Below, one piece after another: positions 22,454-34,149 of a stretch of DNA of 64,000 nt. Below the pieces are notes generated by a model. The model saw only the letters and a program-made list of their open reading frames with translations. It had not been told where the DNA came from and searched no databases. Both the position numbers and the translations under genes were made by a program. Numbering within the stretch: the stretch's first letter is position 1; the number at the start of each line of letters is the position of its first letter. Source of the stretch: Selaginella moellendorffii (taxonomy: Eukaryota; Streptophyta; Lycopodiopsida; Selaginellales; Selaginellaceae); contig NW_003314261.1 of assembly GCF_000143415.4 (NCBI RefSeq), positions 2,011,802 to 2,075,801 on the forward strand, given 5' to 3'.

Positions 22454-23347
22454 ATGCGAGGACTAGCGCTGTGGAAGCGATTGCAGGGGGCGCGGGCGAT
22501 TTCCACGCGATCGATCCTGCTCGATGAGGCGCCGGGGGCGAGCGATCTAGCTGCGGTCGAGAAAGGTGAGCGTTTCTATGCATGTTGCGCCGGAAATTCT
22601 GGAATATTGATTGAAAGAATGGATCCAGCGTCTGCCAAGCTCAAACGGAAGAAGCCAAAGAAGCTGCTGAAGTTTGGCCTGGATGAATCCAACGCGGGAG
22701 AATTGCAACGCGTTCATAGTGCACGCAGAGAGATTGATAAGTGGCTCGAGCATCCAACGTTCTTCAATATGATAGCAAGTAAGCTACATTCTTCGATTTT
22801 TATGTTTTCGCTCGAGTTTCTGATTCTAAATTCTCTTGCAGAGGATGATGTTTCACTGAGGCCGGACGAAAAGAAGGAAAAACCACGATCGACTCCAATA
22901 GGCAAAGGCCCTGTTCTAACGTGGGAGACTTGCATAGTTTTTCCATACGATGGCACTTCATGGCATCCTCTCAATCGCAAGGTGAAGTTAAAAGTCCGTG
23001 TCAGCGACTTTCGTCTCAAGCCAATGCAACGGAGGCGCCTACTTGACTTGGTCGATCGCCGATACGAGCCAGCATTTGACGAGCTCACCATCACTTGTGA
23101 CAGGTATGTTTCTGATCTACGAGTTCTCGGTTTTCTGTTTTCCTGAAACCTGTTTTCGCGATGCAGGTTTGAGAAACGCGAAGACAATCGCAAAGAGGCT
23201 CTGAGGCTTTTGTATGCTCTTTTGGAAGAAGCTACAAATCCAATCGCGGCAGTTTTAGCGAATAGCGGGGGACCTGGAGAAACGGAAGGGGAAGATGCCT
23301 CATCGGATCAATCAAAAGAAGAGACCAGCCCGAATGATCCTGCCTAG
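22454..23347 (+). CDS. MRPS35: Mitochondrial small-subunit ribosomal protein S35 (mS35/S24-S35 domain)
   Basis: Four exons (22454-22565, 22629-22778, 22842-23103, 23167-23347), 234 residues. The N-terminus is rich in Arg and Leu with few acids until residue 24, as in a mitochondrial presequence. The conserved domain is KVKLKVRVSDFRLKP followed by LVDRRYEPAFDELTITCDRF and EALRLLYALLEEA, matching the S24/S35 mitochondrial domain. The tail is acidic. All three predicted introns are 63 nt. Introns 1 and 2 have no in-frame stop, so unspliced RNA would still be readable. The acceptor of intron 1 (GGATCCAG) lacks a pyrimidine run, so the first junction is the least certain; the alternative is no intron there. 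The gene shares a 74-bp divergent promoter with the zinc-protein gene. Confidence 0.82.
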
Positions 23348-24542
23348 ATACTCGACAAATGGTGGGTGTCTCCAGCGTGATATACCTTAAACATCACCAT
23401 TGAATCATTCGCTTTCATTGCAGCTCCGGACACCATCAATATCACGGTCGCAGTTTTGTGGACGTGGCCTGAGACTTCGATTTGCGTGTCAAAAAGAGTG
23501 GTATGTATATTGCAAGTTGTCTCCAGGGAGGATACTCGAAATGTATTTTTTTGGAAACTGACTCGGTCAAGCATTTCTGCGTTGCATGATTGGGGCGTGG
23601 TGTGTCTCAGCCTTTTGTTGTCAAATCCTGGCTTTTTCAGAGGGCTCTGCATGTGATGACCTGAGTAGAAATGCGATTCTGTGCGGCTGGGTGTTTCTTG
23701 CTGGTCAAGGTCGTGTTTGAAAGGTTAATGCAGGAGCTACGCTTTGCGATCATGTTAATCACCTCCCTTGGAATCACGATGGGAACTTGAGAAGAAGTTG
23801 CTTCTCACTAATCCAGTAGAAACTTCGTGGGTCTGAAGTTCACGGAAGACTGGTCGACTTTCTTCCGTTAGTCAAGCCAGGTAATGTGAGAAACGTCCTT
23901 TTTTGTTTCACTCTTCTTTTCTTTTTTTCTGCTGCTGCTACCTTATCTCCTCGACTGCTATCTTGTGCAGCACCAGCACGCCGTCTAAGTGGACAAAGAG
24001 CTGTTTCATACAACACTGACGCAGAGCTATATCGGAGCTAGATCGGTTAAAGTGCGTGAAGGCGACTGGCTTCCAGAGGACCAAATGCTTTGCACCATTC
24101 GTTTGCTGGTGTTGCTGATCCAGCCAGTCTCCAGGTACTTAGTTTTGCGCGCTGCTTCTCGCCGTGGCCTTTGAACAGGTGAAGAGACGAAGAAAATTCC
24201 ACGCTCGGCTCTCTCAGGTACTTCACGCTTTTGTGCCATGACAGGATAGAACTAATCCAGCGTGTCTTCGTTCTTCTTCTTCTTTTCCACTTCGCAGAGA
24301 ACGAACGAAACTCTTGCCTGCCAACGAGAGAAGATTGGAAGCTTCTTTCCAGCGGCCATGCACGCAGTGTGGTGCATCAACCAGCGTAGAAACTTTGACA
24401 AAGGAGGATATGAGGGACACGTGTCGGCACCACGTGTCCCATGGAATTGTGCGTGCCGGCCTCCCTCAAATGATTGGCGGCCACGTGGGCCCCACAAACG
24501 CCGTTGATTCTCCGTACACAGCTTCTCTCCCCTTCGGGTACG

Positions 24543-24544
24543 CG

Positions 24545-24586
<42 letters not shown>
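24543..24586. repeat. CT dinucleotide microsatellite
   Basis: About 20 CT units with one interruption (CG). It lies in a strongly pyrimidine-rich stretch reaching to about 24850. Confidence 0.85.
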
Positions 24587-24590
<4 letters not shown>

Positions 24591-24683
24591 TCTATCTCTT
24601 TCGGCAACGTAGGCAGTGACTGCATTGCATGGCTTCCATAAATTTTCCTTTCTTTTTACTTCTTTGTTTTTTTGTTTCATTCA

Positions 24684-24865
24684 TCATTCCTTATCTTCTT
24701 TTTGTTCTTTCTTAGAAGAGTTTCTAGAGTTTATTCCCTTCTTTTCTCATTTCTCATTCCTTATCTTCTTTTTGTTTTTTTTAGACGATTTTTCCCTATT
24801 CGTTGATGCTTTTCTCATTCCTTTTTTCTTCTATTTTGTTTTTTTTTGCAGAGTTTCTAGAGACG
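24684..24865. repeat. Threefold imperfect pyrimidine-rich repeat
   Basis: TCATTCCTTATCTTCTTTTTG occurs at about 24684 and 24754, and a looser copy starts at about 24815. GAGTTTCTAGAG follows copies 1 and 3. It looks like local tandem duplication with decay. Confidence 0.55.
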
Positions 24866-25463
24866 TGTAGTGAAAGAAACATTTTTGGTTACTTGATCTC
24901 GATCCCTGACTGCGATATGTGTTGCGTAATAATTCCACCGGCTGGACTGTAAGCATCCATCGGGCGCAGGCGGCTGTCGACTTCATTTAAGATGTCGAGC
25001 GGTGCGTTGTTGCTTTCGCTCTACCTGGACCACTGCGGGGTATCAAAGTTTGTTACTGTCTTCCTTTGCTCTCGGGGCCGAGCGAGTCCCGTACAGGTCG
25101 ATTTTGCTGACCACTTTGTTTCCGTTCGGATTAGACACCTGTGCCGTTTGGACGTGGGATGTGTTTCAGTGGAAAACTGCGAACTCAGGTATTTGTTTCC
25201 GTTTTTACGCGAGAGTTTTTTATTTTCCATGTCTTTTCTTTTTCAACTTTCATGCCATGTTCATGGCATACGGTATCGAGCTCACAGAGATGCCGTTATC
25301 CCAAAGCTTTTGTGGACAGCTTTTCTCTACACCTCACTTTCAACGCTTTGCTTCCAGCATTAGAGTATTGCATCTGGCTCATTCTACAGGCTGCTGGAAG
25401 TTCATCGAACTCCAATCCAATCATACGTGCCAGTAGAGGCTTTTTTTGCAAGCTTTCCCTTTG

Positions 25464-25471
25464 CATGCATG
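25464..25471. promoter_or_regulatory. RY motif CATGCATG (1)
   Basis: Perfect RY element, the type bound by B3 factors such as ABI3. It is the farthest of four upstream of the NAC gene at 27881. Confidence 0.3.
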
Positions 25472-26650
25472 TCTGTAAGCATTTAGATATCCAGGATCTA
25501 GATGCTCTAAGCTTCGCTGTCCTATGCAGAAACCTTGTTTGTATGCGGGTTTGCGAGACTTCGAAGTCACATTTCCATCGCCCCACATGAAAGGTGTCCG
25601 TCTTTGAAGATCTTTGCTACGTTCATGTTGTGCTCGCCAAGCAATGATCTTTACACACAGAGACGAAATCTCACTTGTGTTATGTTGTAGCTCATGCTGA
25701 TGCGAACCAGTCGACAGATGCGAGGACGAGTTCCCTACATGATTCAGAGGGGACCCTCGCCGGGTGGTAGACTTCCTCGGTACGTATCTCTTTTAATCTT
25801 CTCTTGTGTCAGTAACTTCTCGTGGATTGTTTTCTTAGAGCTATAGAAAAACCAAGGCGAGACAGCAGCCGATGAGCGGCAGAGTTGACAAACAACTCGC
25901 ACAGCTAGCAAACGAGTGGCCATTCTTCTGCCAAAATTCCAGAGAGCCAATGATTAATATCAACCCCATGGAAAAACTAGAGGTAATGTTCTCCATGAAG
26001 CAACTCCATTATTTTTTTGTTTTCTTGGCAGGGAGAGAGAATGCAAAGGCGTGGAAGGTAGAGTGGATAAAACCGCGGTACCTGTAATGTATTTTAATCT
26101 GCACGAGGTAGAGCACTCCCGAGCAATGAATGCACCCGATCTTTGTCCCCTCCTTTCCTTCCACGAGCTTTGGAGTTGCACTGATTTATCTATCCATCCT
26201 TTTTCTCGCAGACAGCAGTGTGCGCGAGGGGTGCGATCCGATTCGATTGTGGGATGGAAGTTGGAGTAGCGGGATACCATTCTTTGTGACGGCGATCGCA
26301 TAAACAAAACGCGAAAATCGTAAGTTCTTTCGTGGTTTTTCTGTATTTAAAAAGGTGGAGCTGTTGCTTGCTTCTCACACAACACAGGGCTCCGAGATGA
26401 GAGGCGGGTCCGGATGAGGGGCCGGGACGTTGTCCTCTTCAAACTCCCCCTACATTCCTGGCCGAGAAGCAGGGCATCGTTCGTTTTCGTTTTGTGACAA
26501 CTTGTTCCTTGTTCCTTGCCGCGGCCCGGAAGAATAAACAAAGGCGGTGAGTGTGTGGATATATCGATATCGGACGAAACAACCAAAGAAAAGAATGAAA
26601 AGGTGACGGGGGGTATGCGTGGAAAAGAACGTTAAGAAATTCCAAGCTCC

Positions 26651-26658
26651 CATGCATG
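26651..26658. promoter_or_regulatory. RY motif CATGCATG (2)
   Basis: Perfect RY element about 1.2 kb upstream of the NAC start codon. Confidence 0.3.
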
Positions 26659-27045
26659 TTGTTTGTCTCTGGTTTTTAGGAGCTGGAGCAACAGTCGGAT
26701 AACAAAACGCCCCAATCGCCTTGTTTATAGAAAGACAAGCCTGAAAGAGAAGCCTGAAAGAGCTTGAATTGGAATTGGCCAGACAAATCCTTCTTTATCT
26801 TTGTTTTTCCCAAGCTTTTAATCTACAAAAGCAAATGGTGCTGGTTGGCCAGGGTGCGAAGAAGAAGAAGGCGAGTAGTGTATTGACTTGTGGCAATGCA
26901 AACAGTGGAGTTTTGGAGCACAAAAGCGGAGATGTAGCAGTAGGTCTTGTTGGATCAAACGAGGGACACGAGCCCAACCGCGACCAGACACTCTAAAACT
27001 CCTGGGAAGAACGCTTTGAAAGTGGGCCATCCCATGCCATGGCCC

Positions 27046-27085
27046 CATGCATGAGCATCGCCGCCGGGCAATGGTCCCATGCATG
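27046..27085. promoter_or_regulatory. Paired RY motifs 32 bp apart
   Basis: CATGCATG at 27046-27053 and again at 27078-27085, about 800 bp upstream of the NAC start codon. Pairing at about three helical turns makes a B3-factor module plausible. Confidence 0.35.
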
Positions 27086-27818
27086 TATGCGGTCATCACA
27101 TCATCAGCATCATGACCATCATCATCTTTTTACGCATCCATTTGGAGTGACAACAATGAATTACTCTTTCCCAGACAATTGGAATGAACAATCACCAAGC
27201 ACTGCTCCCAATTTCTTTCTAGTTTTAGTTAATGCCATTAACACAGAATTAAAATTATTGACAAGCAGATCAAGATAGCCAGCACGACATAATAATACTA
27301 AAATAACTCGAATTTTTTTAGCAACGTACGGCAGGGGGTGAACTGTGCGTACGAAAGTGTGAACGAGGCCACATTTCCGCGCCGTAAGGCCTGTTGACGA
27401 CGATGCGGCCACGTGTTTCCATCCAGCGGCGGGCGGAATGGGCTTGCGCGTGCCTTGACATGCTTCTCGTTCCTCTCACTTTCTTATATTTAACACTTCT
27501 CCATCCATTTGAGCTTTGGTCGTGCATTCATTCTTTCACTCGTCATAGAGAGGTGGGAGTGAGCGGAGAGAGGCACTCGATCTTTGATTCCAATCCATAT
27601 TTCAAGGCAAAAAGAAAGGAAAAGGCGAGAGATTTTCCTTGGCAATTTCCGGTTGCAAATTTCATAGCTGTGATCATGGCTTCTTCATTCATAGGTGTGA
27701 GCTTGGTATCATCTTAGGCGCATCAAATTGGTGTGAGAGCCTCCATATACTGTGTAGTTTGTAGAGAGTCTCTATAGAATTGATAGATCTCTCCTCTCAC
27801 CCCTCTTCAACTCTACAC

Positions 27819-27838
27819 ACTCTCTCTCTCTCTCTCTT
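27819..27838. repeat. CT repeat in the NAC leader
   Basis: About ten CT units some 45 bp before the NAC start codon. CT-rich leaders are common in plant regulatory genes. Confidence 0.7.
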
Positions 27839-27880
27839 TCGCTTGGAAGATCGTCGTTTTCTTGTGGATCAAGCTAAGCT

Positions 27881-29864
27881 ATGGAGGGAGGCGGTGTTAA
27901 TTCCAGTAGCTCCTCCCGGAGGAACGAGCCTTTGCTTCCTCCAGGCTTTCGATTCCACCCCACGGACGAGGAGCTCATCGACTGCTACTTGATCAAGAAG
28001 GTGGAGAATAACAAGTTTAGCGTTCGTGCCATCCAAGACGTGGATCTAAACAAGAACGAACCATGGGAGCTGCCAGGTAAGAACACCTCCAAGCTCTCCA
28101 TTGATTCGCATTTGATTCATTCTTCTTGGGAAGAAGTGGGAGTTCGTTCCTCTTTTCATGTTTCTTTCTCGAGTTTTCGTGCCGTGTTGGAAAATTGGAG
28201 CGACGCGCTTCCCGTGATAGAGGGTCTTGGAATTTCTCCTGTTCTTGCGATTCTATGCATCGTTTCTCATAATCTTGGCTAGATGCTATCTATTTCTTGG
28301 AGTCCGTGAGCACTACTAACACTTTCGTTTTTGGCTCTTGCTCCACACAGACAAGGCCAAGATGGGAGAGAAGGAATGGTACTTCTTCACGCTGCGAGAC
28401 CGAAAGTATCCTACGGGAATGCGCACAAACCGAGCCACCGAGGCCGGATACTGGAAAGCCACTGGCAAAGACCGCGATATCACACGAACTTCCGCCAATT
28501 CCACCACCAATTCCTCGTCAAACACACTCGTTGGCGCCAAGAAAACGCTCGTCTTCTACCGAGGGAGAGCTCCCAAGGGCGTCAAGACCAACTGGATCAT
28601 GCACGAGTACAGGCTCGAGGGCGAGGCGGCCTTCCTTCACAACTCAAGAACATCCAAGGTGATCACTTTGCTCACTCAAATCCTTCTTTTTCTCTTCCAT
28701 AGATTGCAGTGCTTGCGGTGGCTAGATTTCTTGTGCTCAGGGCATAGATTTCCATCTCCTGGATTTTCTTCTCCCTTTTCCTACTGCAGCGAGAGGAGGA
28801 ATGTTTTACTTTTTGTGTGGGATCGTCTTTTTGTTTTTTTGGCCGCTCTCTTTCTTGTTGTTGCTCCATCCAGTAGCGCAGCACTCGACTCTCTCTTTTT
28901 GTAGGCCCTGATGATGGGAGTCATGGACAGACACACATAGAGACAGCACACGGGGCGACAAAACAAGGCCTTTAAAGGGAAAAACTAAGAACATCACTCC
29001 AGGAGGAGAGAGAGGGGATAATTAATTCTCTCTCCCTCTCTCTCTCCCTCCACACTCAATCGTGGATCCAATTCGTGCTCTCGATTTGATTGCTTGTCTG
29101 ATTTGTGGCATGATTTCCAAGAAGCATTCTTTCCATTCGATCGATCGGGAGACTGACCGTCCGAAGTTAAATTTTTTTCCTTGCAGGACTCGGAGTGGGT
29201 CGTGTGCCGGATCTTCCAGAAGAGCCCCGGAGGAAAGAAAGGCTTGATCTCGTACAAGGAGTCTCGCATCGCCCCCACCACCGCCACCACCTCCACCACC
29301 AGCAAATCCAACCTCGGACTGTGCGAGCACTCGGACGAGCACTCGTCACTCCCGCCCCTGCTCGAGTCCCCACATCTCGACTCCTCGTGCATGCCCGCGC
29401 TCGACGCCGCCGACTCTTCCACCCAAGCCTTCCAAGTTCTCGGCAAGAGCATGGTCGATTTCGCGAGGTTCCCGTTGCCTTCCTCTTTCGACCACCACAC
29501 CGGCTTTGGCTTCTTCGACGAGGGAGTGATGAAGCAGGCCAAGATGGAGCCCCTCACTTGCTCGCTTCTCGGCCTGGAACAACAAAACCACCACCAACAC
29601 CAACAGTTAGAACAGCAAAATCATCGCCATCACTACAACAGCATTGCTAGCTTCAACCTTCACGACGAGCATACCTCTTCCTCCAACCCCTCGTCGACTC
29701 TACGACGGGAAAACTCTTGGATGAACGATGCCACCGCTCCTTACAGCTTCGATCACTCCACCGTTGCCACTCCCAACGCATCACTCTACCGTGCTGCGGC
29801 CGCTGCCGCCGCCGCCGCCGCTGGCTCCTCGGCAGTCGATCTCGAGTCGCTCTGGACGTATTGA
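27881..29864 (+). CDS. NAC transcription factor, NAM/CUC type
   Basis: Three exons (27881-28076, 28351-28658, 29187-29864) encode 393 residues. Introns of 274 and 528 nt are long for this window and sit at the two standard NAC positions (after PWELP and inside the last subdomain). The NAC domain runs from [16 protein letters not shown] (about 18) through [46 protein letters not shown] and [14 protein letters not shown] to [12 protein letters not shown] (about 180). A Ser/Thr/Asn-rich insert of about 15 residues interrupts subdomain C/D. The tail has LPPLLESP, as in NAM/CUC relatives, then Gln/His and Ala runs, and ends DLESLWTY. Such factors set organ boundaries and meristems in flowering plants; the role in a lycophyte is not known. 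I see no convincing miR164 target site. Confidence 0.93.
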
Positions 29865-31054
29865 TCTTGGTTTCGTCGCTTTCTTCCTGCAAAGAAGTGG
29901 TACACCATTCGAAAGTAAATACTGTTCGTTTCTAGCAAGTAATGTAGTGTCTGATCTGATATGAACCTTGTGTATATGCTGGTGAAGAGAGTCTCTTCTC
30001 GTCTCCGCTCGTTGTAAATATGAAGCAGCGTGTATAGAGAGGACAACGTTTGGTTGTCACTTCCGTACCAAGAGCCACCTCACATTCGGGGCTGGAACTT
30101 AGAAGTTTTGGTTCCTTTCGGTTCCTCCTCTTCCGTGCATTCGCAAAACTTGCAATCTCTGCGGCGCTTGACGCTCCCCAGATTGAAAGCTCGCTTCTCC
30201 AATCCAGCAAAAGCCAGCAAAAGTCTCTACCAGCTGGCTAGCTACGTATGGCTCTCAAGAACATGTTCTCGTTTCTCCGGATATCATGTACCCGTCTGAA
30301 TCAAAACTGCAATATAAAAAGGGAAAGGAGGCGCTTTAGTGAGCTCATCACGGAGTGTTGAAGTTTCAAACCCGCAAGTAGTGTTCCCTCGCCATTGTCT
30401 ATGTGCAGCGAAGCACCTTCCCTTACGGATTAAAATAATACCAGTCATCCTCCCGCAGGCGCTTAAGACTAAGACGTTACGGAACAGCTCCCCTTGTAAA
30501 ATGAAGTGCCCACCGAACTTTGTCGTTTGTCTGTGCTGGAGATTATCTTGTGTCACAGCTGATCATCACCGCATCATCTGTAAACTCCCACGTTTTCCAA
30601 GGATCAAATCGCAAAGATAATCAATCATATTCACCAATACCTCCTGCTTATCTGAGAGACCCGTGCTCGCAACTTGTGCAGAGACAACCACCGTTCTTTA
30701 CTCGCCAAGGAGATGAATGATGCACACAGGAACTGAAAAAATCCATCCACAAGTCAAGGCGAGATGAGAGAGATGGTGATGGTTCGATCAACGAGTGAAA
30801 AGTACCTTGTATATTCAGGCCCGAATAGTCTGTTCCTGTACCCGGCGAGTTCTAGATAGAAGGTGGTCAATCACCATCAATCGAATACGAGAAGTACCTG
30901 AAGAAGAGCCAAGGTTGCACAAGTAAAAATCATCCACTGTCGCACTCTAAACTCCCTCTCGATGTTTCCACTCGTGTTAAGCTCAAAACTGTGCAAGCGC
31001 CTGTGATTAAATATGATACATACACGCACCTGTGAGTGTGAATAAAAGTGTATG
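29865..31054. other. Intergenic gap between convergent genes
   Basis: Between the 3' ends of the NAC and ATRIP-like genes, presumably holding both 3' untranslated regions. No coding frame with a known motif is seen. Confidence 0.45.
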
Positions 31055-33603
31055 TCATGATACAACCGAAGCATCTCTAAAGCTCGAGAGAATCTTGCTT
31101 CTCAGGATCTTTGCCATTTCCACCACGTTCATGGAGGACGGTTTTCTACCAGACTTTGAAACGCAGGATTGTGAGCCGAGGGCGACTAGCCTGTTGGTCA
31201 CACTCAAGCTCCGGTTTGCCGCTTCGGGAGTTTTTGTTAAAAGTGAAGTCGCTGTTGCTGCATGAGAGCCGAGCTGAAAAAGCAGAGCCACTGCTTCCGG
31301 CAGCAAAGGTGACCTGCGCAGTATGGTTCCATGGAATGGTTGTGAATGACTGATTAAAACATAAACACCATTGGAGTACCTGTCGCTGGTGTTGGAACCA
31401 TTTTTCTTCATTTCCTCGTATCTAAGCTCCAAGTCTAGAAAGGAAATAAGATCTCTCGCCACGTTTGAAACAGCACCGTCTTCTTGAACCAGAGCCAGAA
31501 CACGTTCTTGTTTAGCTGACATGAGATACGCTATCGAGAGCAGGGTGGACTTCCGCAGCCAATAGTCCTGGCAAGTATCTAAGGTTTAGAGAAATGCGGC
31601 ACGTTGATAACTCTCACCTGAACGGGATCTTCATCTTGTGTTAGGCATGCACACAAGTCCTTGAAAATGCTTGCAAGTTGCCCTGCAGGACTACAAATGA
31701 TTTCCAAAATCCTAGGACCTGCAATGCAGAGTGTAAGTTGAGATACAATGACTAGCGATGCAAACGACAGACCTTACAATTGATAAGAAGATGTACAATT
31801 CGCACAGCCTGAAGTTGCACAGCTGAAGAAACAGCAACGCTTTTCTTAAGCAACAAAATTATTCCGGCTTCAAGGAGGACAGTTCCAACCCTGTTGAACG
31901 AACAATACAGAAGTAAAGAAAAAACAGTATCAAGGTGCTTTCGTACCGTAATCTTTCATGCGTAGGATTTGTATGGATGACAAATGAGGCAACAAGCAAC
32001 AGTGCTTCCTGCTTCACTCCTGTATCAGCATGGCTTTGGGCTAGTTGCAGCGTCGAATTTAAAAATCGAAGCGCTGTCCCTTCATCCGTCGGAATTCCTC
32101 TTCTCACGTCTTCATTTGAGCTCGCCGAAGTTTTCAGATTGCTCGTAACTCTCGGAGAGGAGAAAACGTGACCACAGATATCATCTTTATGCCACCCATT
32201 GCCTTCCGTTTGACAGCTTTCTGAATAAGATTGCCTGAACAAACAGCTCAATACACATGATCCAAAGAGGAAATAGAAAGAGCACCTATAGAAAATACTC
32301 CATGTGTTCCCTACCAGACATTGAAATACACGCAAGGCACTTCGTACTATCAACGTCTGCCAAAAGAGAAGAAAACAAACAATAAAACCAAAGAATAGTG
32401 GACAACATACTCACATTTTGTGAGCTTAAATAACTAGATAGCGGGGTAATTAACGTATGTGCGGAGCGGAGCCCCTGTATGACCTGTCCATCCAAGCGCG
32501 ATGTAATGAATCACGAGAAGAAATGTTCAACTGACCTGCTTGAGCGCCTCACACAGGTTTCCGGCACAAGTTCCTGACGCTTGAACGCTTGCCTGTGACC
32601 TGAGCGGATGTTCCATCTCTGTATCTTCAGACCGGAGAAGGGCATATAAGTCCCTCTCACACCATGTAAATATTCTTGTAAGAAGTTCGCTTCCAGCTTC
32701 TCTGGGTTTTATGCGCCATATGCTGTAGAGTTTTTGCACGACATCAGAGGAGTCTGCATAAGAAAACGGAATCGGTTCGCGATCTGCCTGCATCAGATTC
32801 ACAGGTGAGGGTGAATGAAAATCTTCGCAGACCTGAGAAGCATCAGCACCACTTTTCACGGTATCGCCAGCTGAAAGTGGAAGTTGAGAGTATAGAAAAG
32901 AAGCCGATGGCAAACCATACCAGAACTGTCATCAATGTTTGTAACCCCTGGCTTTGATGAATCCACGGCCTTGGCCGTGAAAGATGCAACCTGACAAGCC
33001 AGGATTTCTCGCTTTCGTTTCTCCCCAACTGCAGCATCGGACCTGAAAGTTTCAGTAAGGAATGTTTCCATTTCAACAAATAAGTATAGAGCTTACTGCT
33101 TCTTGAGTGCACAGATTTCTCGTTGCATGACGGCTATTGCCTCTTGCAAGTGCTCCTCCTTCTGTAAACTCTGACGTTTTTCTTCCAAAATCTCTTGATC
33201 CTACATTGCTCCAGTGTTTCTTAGGATCTTTTCTCGGCGAAATACTACCTTGAGCCGAAGCTCTGCCGAAAGACGCTCGATTTCTTGCTGCATATCCACA
33301 GGCCATCAAAATTTTCTTGAGAAAAAATTTCAAGTCCCTTCACCTGAGCAGCATCCAAGTTCTGGTTCGCATTTTGCAGCTGCGTAGGAAAGTAGCGAGC
33401 TTGGATCAAGAAGGTCATGGCAGAGAACTTACCTGTGGGCAGGACACTTCCATCCCTAAAGCGCCAACGTCCCATTCGTCGAGTTCTGACAAATGCGCGG
33501 CTGGTGCTGCTCGCTGCTGGCGCTGGCTCGCCTTCACTGCAGAGGCCTCCAGGCGATCGATCTCCAGCATCGTCGCCAAGTCCCACTCGTCGTCCTCGAT
33601 CAT
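31055..33603 (-). CDS. ATRIP: ATRIP-like DNA-damage checkpoint protein
   Basis: Thirteen short exons: 33603-33433, 33379-33344, 33287-33249, 33200-33097, 33042-32921, 32870-32536, 32483-32415, 32356-32286, 32234-31947, 31890-31778, 31718-31618, 31567-31380 and 31313-31055. They join in frame to 631 residues. The N-terminus has an acidic amphipathic stretch (DDEWDLATMLEIDRLEA, about 4-20) like the RPA-binding motif of ATRIP. Next is a coiled coil (about 58-117, EIERLSAELRLKDQEILEEK), then a helical repeat-like C-terminal half. Length and layout match plant ATRIP (SUV2/HUS2), which binds single-strand-DNA-coated RPA and brings ATR kinase to damaged replication forks in the nucleus. The assignment rests on architecture, not on a signature residue. 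The last intron (66 nt) has no in-frame stop. A telo-box-like TAGGGTTTT lies just upstream of the start. Confidence 0.65.
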
Positions 33604-34149
33604 CTCGAAAAACCTAAAACTACTCAGTTCTAGGGTTTTAACATTAAAGAAACCATCAACCAATGAAAATAGTTTAAAGGATTTGAGTATGTGCATTTAA
33701 AAATTGATGTGTAACTAACATCTTGACTAGAATGTGTTTACAGATACGATCACAATATGCATACTAATACAAATCAACCACCAACGACTTTAACCAAAGA
33801 TCGTTGGTCAGGTAGGCGAGCACAGGAGCGAGGAGCTGCGGTTTGACTAGGAGGGTAGAAGAGTGAGGAGAGTGGAACATGGAGAATAGACAGCGGAGAG
33901 TGGAGTGTGGAGCTTTAGAGCTTGGAGCAGGGGTTTGGAGTTGAGAGGTAGGAGAAAGATTACCTTGCATGGAGCATGGTGCAAGGTGGGGCATGGAGCG
34001 GCTAGATCAGCAAAGGTGACTAACTTACATTTTTTTGGATTGGCGCTGAGTTGATTGATATTTTCGTAGTTCAAATGCACCGCATAAGTTGTTGACTAAA
34101 TAAGGGTATATCCTGATAATGCAGAATCCGAAGAGGGCAAGTAGACCAA
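33604..34149. other. Divergent promoter region, ATRIP-like / P450
   Basis: Contains a CTAGGGTTTT motif close to the ATRIP-like start codon and a purine-rich GGAG-repeat stretch at about 33838-34000. No gene is seen. Confidence 0.45.

Larger units (their letters stand above)
23348..27880. other. 4.5 kb without a recognisable gene
   Basis: Between the S35 stop codon and the NAM/CUC-type NAC gene. Several short frames are open but none has a family motif. Splice-like pairs occur (for example CCAG/GTAATG near 23880 and GTGCAG near 23970), so a non-coding or leader transcript is possible. The right part is probably the NAC promoter and leader. Confidence 0.45.

Noticed and set aside
24992-25590. 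Overlapping + strand frames of 120-150 codons
   Set aside because: No family motif, mutually overlapping, Phe/Cys-rich composition typical of chance frames in pyrimidine-rich DNA.
26460-26485. Resemblance to miR164 (GAGAAGCAGGGCA) upstream of a NAC gene
   Set aside because: Only 13 nt match, and I find no nearby complementary arm to form a precursor hairpin.
29340-29375. Possible miR164 target in the NAM/CUC-type NAC gene (CCCTGCT)
   Set aside because: Only seven core bases fit, and the encoded peptide (LPPLLES) is a different conserved motif.
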